From: JBDKGD01 sp964513095 | GTDB lineage: Bacteria > Patescibacteriota > Minisyncoccia > UBA6257 > 2-01-FULL-56-20 | Length of the DNA: 8,872 nt | Direction of reading: 5' to 3' | Assembly (NCBI GenBank): GCA_964513095.1 | Contig: CAZELH010000033.1 | Location: forward strand, 1 to 8,872 | In this document: positions 6,145 through 8,872 of the stretch, one piece after another | Layout of the letters: the number at the start of each line of letters is the position of its first letter | Position numbering within the stretch: the stretch's first letter is position 1 | Made by a program: the position numbers and the translations under genes | Notes under the pieces: model-generated | The model's input: only the letters and a program-made list of their open reading frames with translations | The model's database searches: none | Told to the model about the DNA's origin: nothing

Positions 6145-6828
6145 ATGAATAAAAGCCCAAAAAAGTTTCTAGGAACGTATATTGTGCTCGAAGGTCCTGA
6201 TTACGCAGGAAAAGGAACACAAATGACGTTATTACAAGAGTGGTTAAAAAATAGAACGGATAAAAAAATAATTTCAGTTTACGAACCGGGATTTACCGAA
6301 GCCGGACAAAAATTGCGGACAATGGTAAAAAATCCGGCGATGAAGGATTCGCTTGATCCGTTAGCAACGCTGACGTTATTTTGTGCTGACAGGATTCTCA
6401 CGCTTCGCGAAGTGGTATTACCGGCGCTTCAGGCCGGTGATATCGTCATTTCTGATCGCTGTTTTTTAAGTTCGATCGCGTATCAGGGTGGTGGGCAGGG
6501 CGTACCACCAGAGATAGTTTCGCAAATGATTGCTTCCGCTGTTGGGAGTGTACTGCCCGATCTGGCACTCCTATTTCAGATGCCCGTTGAAGAAATTATG
6601 AAACGAAAAGAGCTCGCGCATCAAAAGAGAGAGCGAACCGATGATTCATTTGATAGTCGCCCCGCTGAATTTTTTGAACGAGTCCAAGGGGCGTACGCCA
6701 TGCAAATAGGGAAGTGGCCATTCCCAATACTTCCCATTGTAGCCAATCGCTCCGTGGAAGAAGTAGCAGAATCAATTAAACAGGCGCTTTTTGCCACCTG
6801 TGGCGACGCGTTCTCCGCTAAACCCTAA
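6145..6828 (+). CDS. tmk: Thymidylate kinase
   Basis: Tmk phosphorylates dTMP to dTDP with ATP, an essential step towards dTTP. The 227-aa product is close to family length. The P-loop is GPDYAGKGTQ (17-26), where most bacterial Tmk have G-x-D/E-G-A/S-G-K-T/S-T-Q; Lys23 is kept, the next residue is Gly instead of Thr/Ser, and Tyr20 replaces Gly. EPGFT (47-51) stands for the usual EPGGT. FCADRILTLREVVLPALQAGD (from 79) and the DR motif SDRCFLSSIAYQG (103-115) follow; the residue after DR is Cys106 where Tyr, Phe or His is usual. The LID region (about 153-180) is rich in Arg and Lys, followed by FFERV. The fold is clear and the key Lys, Asp and Arg are present, so I expect activity, but the loop changes are notable. 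A terminator follows directly. Confidence 0.92.
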   Translation: MNKSPKKFLGTYIVLEGPDYAGKGTQMTLLQEWLKNRTDKKIISVYEPGFTEAGQKLRTMVKNPAMKDSLDPLATLTLFCADRILTLREVVLPALQAGDIVISDRCFLSSIAYQGGGQGVPPEIVSQMIASAVGSVLPDLALLFQMPVEEIMKRKELAHQKRERTDDSFDSRPAEFFERVQGAYAMQIGKWPFPILPIVANRSVEEVAESIKQALFATCGDAFSAKP

Positions 6829-6833
6829 CCAAT

Positions 6834-6867
6834 AAACCCCTCGTATCTACCAAGAAAGAGGGGTTTT
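6834..6867 (+). terminator. Intrinsic terminator after tmk
   Basis: A perfect 9-bp stem AAACCCCTC (6834-6842) with GAGGGGTTT (6858-6866), 15-nt loop, ends in a T4 run. It starts 5 bp after the tmk stop. Its last two T's form the start of the rpsB -35 box. Confidence 0.82.
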
Positions 6868-6894
6868 GACATTTTAGCCAACCTTTTTTATACT
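6866..6894 (+). promoter_or_regulatory. Strong promoter of rpsB, near-leaderless
   Basis: A consensus -35 TTGACA (6866-6871), a 17-bp spacer and -10 TATACT (6889-6894) make this the best promoter in the window. Normal spacing puts the start at about 6901-6902, only 3-4 nt before the rpsB ATG at 6905. There is thus no room for a Shine-Dalgarno or for a structured S2-binding leader. Confidence 0.8.
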
Positions 6895-6904
6895 GGTACC
6901 TATT

Positions 6905-7672
6905 ATGTCAGAGGAAAAAACAATCCAGCCCGTAGCTATTGATCCCCAGCAAGAAGCTGTTTTTAAACAGATGATTGACGCAGGGGTATTTTTTGGCAAA
7001 AGAAAGAGCAAGACCCATGCCAAAATGAAGCCATATATCTTGCATAGTCGCAATGGAGTGGAAATTATTAACCTTCAAAAAACCCAAGAAGGTGCAGATC
7101 GTGCGATGGCGTTCTTGAAACAGAAAGCCGCCACTGGTGCTACTATTTTGGTGGTCGGAACCCAGTTGACGATTACCGATGCCGTAACCGCGTTGGCAAC
7201 CGAGTTGCATTTGCCATTTGTAACGAAGCGCTGGTTAGGAGGCACAATCACCAACTTCGCAGTTATCGGAAAGCGAATTGAGTACTTAAAAAAATTAAAG
7301 CGCGATTTAGCCGCAGGGGCATTTGATAAGTACACGAAAAAAGAGCGAGTAATGATCGAAAAAGAAATGCGCAGACTCGATGAGTTTTTGGGTGGTGTCG
7401 AAAGTTTAACCAAGATCCCAGACGTAATGCTGGTAATAGACCCACGAGTACATGAAGCAGCAGTTGCTGAAGCACATCATGCAAAAATTCCGGTTATTGC
7501 ATTTACCAACATTGATGCAAACCCAGAGTCAGTTGAGTATCCAGTTGTTGGCAATACCAATGGATTGGCGAGCGTGGGATGGTTTTTGAATGAAGTAGCA
7601 AAAGTCTTGCGAGTAAGTATGATTAATCAGCCAGCACCAACAGCTCAAACCTCCGAATCTTCCGCTTCCTAG
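6905..7672 (+). CDS. rpsB: 30S ribosomal protein S2
   Basis: S2 is a late-assembling small-subunit protein needed for recruiting S1-like factors and mRNA. The 255-aa protein has the family core: MIDAGVFFGKRKSK (23-36, usually AGVHFGHQ), MKPYI (41-45), RNGVEIINLQKT (49-60), RWLGG (109-113), the protruding helical pair (about 122-165) including KKERVMIEKEM, IDPR (178-181, usually VDPR) and the IPVIAFTNIDANP segment. Relative to the family, the His in AGVHFGH is replaced by Phe/Lys, which I have seen as a natural variant only from memory. The first 17 or so residues and the Ser/Thr/Ala/Pro-rich last 15 look disordered. The start is fixed by the promoter geometry. tsf is downstream but separated by a terminator and its own promoter. 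Confidence 0.97.
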   Translation: MSEEKTIQPVAIDPQQEAVFKQMIDAGVFFGKRKSKTHAKMKPYILHSRNGVEIINLQKTQEGADRAMAFLKQKAATGATILVVGTQLTITDAVTALATELHLPFVTKRWLGGTITNFAVIGKRIEYLKKLKRDLAAGAFDKYTKKERVMIEKEMRRLDEFLGGVESLTKIPDVMLVIDPRVHEAAVAEAHHAKIPVIAFTNIDANPESVEYPVVGNTNGLASVGWFLNEVAKVLRVSMINQPAPTAQTSESSAS

Positions 7673-7690
7673 GAGTAATAAGAGAAAGAG

Positions 7691-7722
7691 AAAAATCGTC
7701 CCATTAGATCGGGGCGATTTTT
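7691..7722 (+). terminator. Intrinsic terminator after rpsB
   Basis: A 12-bp stem with one G-U pair, AAAAATCGTCCC (7691-7702) with GGGGCGATTTTT (7711-7722), closes an 8-nt loop and ends in T5. The A5 on the other side makes it symmetric. It lies 18 bp after the rpsB stop and separates rpsB from tsf. Confidence 0.88.
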
Positions 7723-7748
7723 ATATAGGAAAGCAGAAATGGTTCATA

Positions 7749-7778
7749 TTGAATACTCGATGCATCTTGTGATACACT
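7749..7778 (+). promoter_or_regulatory. Promoter of tsf
   Basis: TTGAAT (7749-7754), an 18-bp spacer and an extended -10 TGA-TACACT (-10 at 7773-7778). The predicted start near 7785 gives a leader of about 17 nt without a Shine-Dalgarno. Confidence 0.6.
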
Positions 7779-7801
7779 GAATAAACATTATTTATACGCA
7801 T

Positions 7802-8248
7802 ATGCAGGACACATCAATGATTCAAAAGTTGCGTGAAGCAACCGGTGCTGGAGTAATGGAGTGTAAAAAAGCACTTGAAGAAGCAGGGGGTGACATGGAA
7901 AAGGCCATGGCAGTAATTCGCGAAAAGGGATTTGCAAAAATGGAAAAACGATCCGAACGAGACACAGGTGCGGGGTTGATTATCTCCTATGTTCACGGAG
8001 GACGTGTGGGGGTATTGGTTGATATTCGCTCCGAAACAGATTTCGTCGTTCGATCTGAACCGTTTCAGGCATTGGCACATGATGTTGCCATGCACATTGC
8101 CGCGATGGCTCCAGCCGATAAAACCGAATTAATGCAACAGCCATTCGTAAAAGATCCCTCAAAAACAATTGAAGCGCTGGTAGTAGAGGTGGGATCGCAA
8201 GTAGGAGAAAATATTCAGATAAAAGGGTTTTCTCGAATGGAGGTTTAA
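7802..8248 (+). CDS. tsf: Translation elongation factor Ts, short form
   Basis: EF-Ts is the nucleotide-exchange factor that releases GDP from EF-Tu. The N-terminal UBA-like domain covers about 3-42, with LREATGAGVMECKKALEEA at 10-28. The conserved TDF core needed for exchange is at 79-81 in IRSETDFVVRSEPF. The protein is only 148 aa, against 283 in E. coli and about 196 in Thermus. It ends shortly after a single core subdomain, with a C-terminal segment VGENIQIKGFSRMEV that resembles the end of the short forms. The coiled-coil and second subdomain are absent rather than broken, since the frame stops cleanly. The first residues MQDTSM precede the normal family start, so Met6 (7817) is an alternative start. 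A membrane-protein gene follows after 30 bp and is probably co-transcribed. Confidence 0.95.
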   Translation: MQDTSMIQKLREATGAGVMECKKALEEAGGDMEKAMAVIREKGFAKMEKRSERDTGAGLIISYVHGGRVGVLVDIRSETDFVVRSEPFQALAHDVAMHIAAMAPADKTELMQQPFVKDPSKTIEALVVEVGSQVGENIQIKGFSRMEV

Positions 8249-8278
8249 TACAAAACATAAAATCCTTTTTACATTTTT

Positions 8279-8812
8279 ATGGCATGGTTTTTGGTGGTTA
8301 ATATAATAGTGATTTCGGCAGTGGTGATGCTATATTTGGCAGTACGTGCCTTGCCACGAGTGTACGAGACAAAAGATGGATCGCCATTGCCTCACGATCC
8401 AGCCGCCGCGATGGATAGTTTTTTACAATCAGGAATTCCGGAAAAAGTAGACACCTTCTTGCGGGGCATATTTGAAAAAATGTTGCGTCGGGTAAAGATC
8501 GTGGTGATGAAGATAGATACATTCACCACGAGTCAGTTGAACGCAATTCGATCCCAAACGCGCCGTGCCAGCGTATTTTCAGCACATAAGTCCGCAACGA
8601 TTCCGGATCCAACCGCCGTGCTTACTCCTGAAACGCATATTGTTGAGGGTGCTTCACTTGCTCAGCCGGCAGTAGTTGAACCAGTTATGAGTCAAAAAGA
8701 TTCAGAAGTTCAAATGACAATGGATACAACGCCAACGAATCATGAATCCGGCGCAGGAATAAAAAAACCTCGCAAACATGGCAAACAAAAAGAGGGAAGC
8801 GAGGTGCAATAA
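8279..8812 (+). CDS. Single-pass membrane protein, unknown function
   Basis: I do not recognise a named family for this 177-aa protein. One transmembrane helix at about 3-22 (WFLVVNIIVISAVVMLYLAV) opens the protein; the Arg/Lys-rich flank after it suggests that the rest is cytoplasmic. Residues about 41-98 form a probable helical region containing EKMLRRVKIVVMKIDTF, with many basic residues. From about 99 the chain is Pro/Thr/Ala/Glu-rich and probably disordered, ending in a basic cluster KKPRKHGKQK. From memory, membrane proteins with a similar LRRxKxxxxKxD segment occur in other Patescibacteria, but I cannot check this. There is no Shine-Dalgarno. It lies 30 bp after tsf without an obvious promoter, so it is likely in the same transcript. 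A 7-bp inverted repeat (8767-8773/8799-8805) lies in its last codons. Confidence 0.75.
   Translation: MAWFLVVNIIVISAVVMLYLAVRALPRVYETKDGSPLPHDPAAAMDSFLQSGIPEKVDTFLRGIFEKMLRRVKIVVMKIDTFTTSQLNAIRSQTRRASVFSAHKSATIPDPTAVLTPETHIVEGASLAQPAVVEPVMSQKDSEVQMTMDTTPTNHESGAGIKKPRKHGKQKEGSEVQ
8767..8805. other. Inverted repeat at the 3' end of the last gene
   Basis: ACCTCGC (8767-8773) and GCGAGGT (8799-8805) form a perfect 7-bp inverted repeat with a 25-nt loop inside the coding sequence. It is preceded by A7 and followed, after 17 nt, by T-rich sequence. A terminator role is possible but weak, because the loop is long and the T-run does not touch the stem. Confidence 0.3.
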
Positions 8813-8815
8813 AAA

Positions 8816-8844
8816 TTGGTCTTTTTTGGTTTTTTTGTTATAGT
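8816..8844 (+). promoter_or_regulatory. Promoter of an unseen downstream gene
   Basis: TTGGTC (8816-8821), a 17-bp spacer and an extended -10 TGT-TATAGT (-10 at 8839-8844). The start should be near 8851. A 7-bp inverted repeat GGTTTTT (8828-8834)/AAAAACC (8845-8851) spans the -10. The first 20 nt of the transcript contain a small hairpin GCAGT-AGTA-ACTGC (8855-8868). The ATG at 8853 is not a start, because TAG follows one codon later. The transcribed gene, protein or RNA, lies beyond the window. Confidence 0.6.
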
Positions 8845-8872
8845 AAAAACCGATGCAGTAGTAACTGCTGGG

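Noticed and set aside
7075..7413. Minus-strand open frame of about 112 codons inside rpsB
   Set aside because: It is antisense to a conserved ribosomal protein gene and has no independent start signal.

Overview
This window looks like ordinary core chromosome from a small-genome bacterium of the Candidate Phyla Radiation (Patescibacteria), most likely Parcubacteria-like. I infer this from several features: a very short elongation factor Ts (148 aa), an elongation factor P whose modification loop lacks the usual lysine, a compact SMC with no visible hinge, dense gene packing, and core genes that mostly have good sigma-70-type promoters but no Shine-Dalgarno sequence. The genetic code appears standard. 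None of the accepted reading frames contains an internal TGA, and TGA serves as a stop at 2687-2689, so the TGA=Gly code of some related lineages is unlikely.

Layout. 1-2689: the 3' part of smc, cut by the window edge at the Walker A motif, overlaps a class I SAM-dependent methyltransferase by 8 bp. 2692-3486: a promoter, rpsP (ribosomal protein S16), khpA (KH-domain RNA chaperone) and a strong terminator. 3485-4118: a promoter, then efp. 4152-4778: a small minus-strand transcription unit of two overlapping two-helix membrane proteins, with its own promoter, good Shine-Dalgarno sites and a hairpin terminator facing efp. 4791-5936: mnmA, tRNA U34 2-thiouridylase, divergent from that unit. 5937-6144: intergenic DNA with an inverted-repeat element, a short AT palindrome and a tandem heptamer. 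6145-6867: tmk (thymidylate kinase) and its terminator. 6866-7722: rpsB (ribosomal protein S2), nearly leaderless, with a terminator. 7749-8812: tsf (EF-Ts) and an unknown single-pass membrane protein. 8816-8844: a good promoter for something that begins beyond the window.

The genes are mostly translation functions (S16, S2, EF-P, EF-Ts, tRNA thiolation, a ribosome-associated-type KH protein), with chromosome maintenance (SMC) and dTTP synthesis (Tmk). They form short transcription units rather than one long operon. In two places the T-run of one gene's terminator is also the start of the next gene's -35 box. I see no mobile element, CRISPR array, defence system, rRNA or intact tRNA. The points most worth checking are the hinge-less SMC, the EF-P loop substitution, the near-leaderless rpsB, the terminator/promoter fusions, the intergenic inverted repeat, and the unknown membrane proteins. 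None of these amounts to a clear new system from sequence alone.
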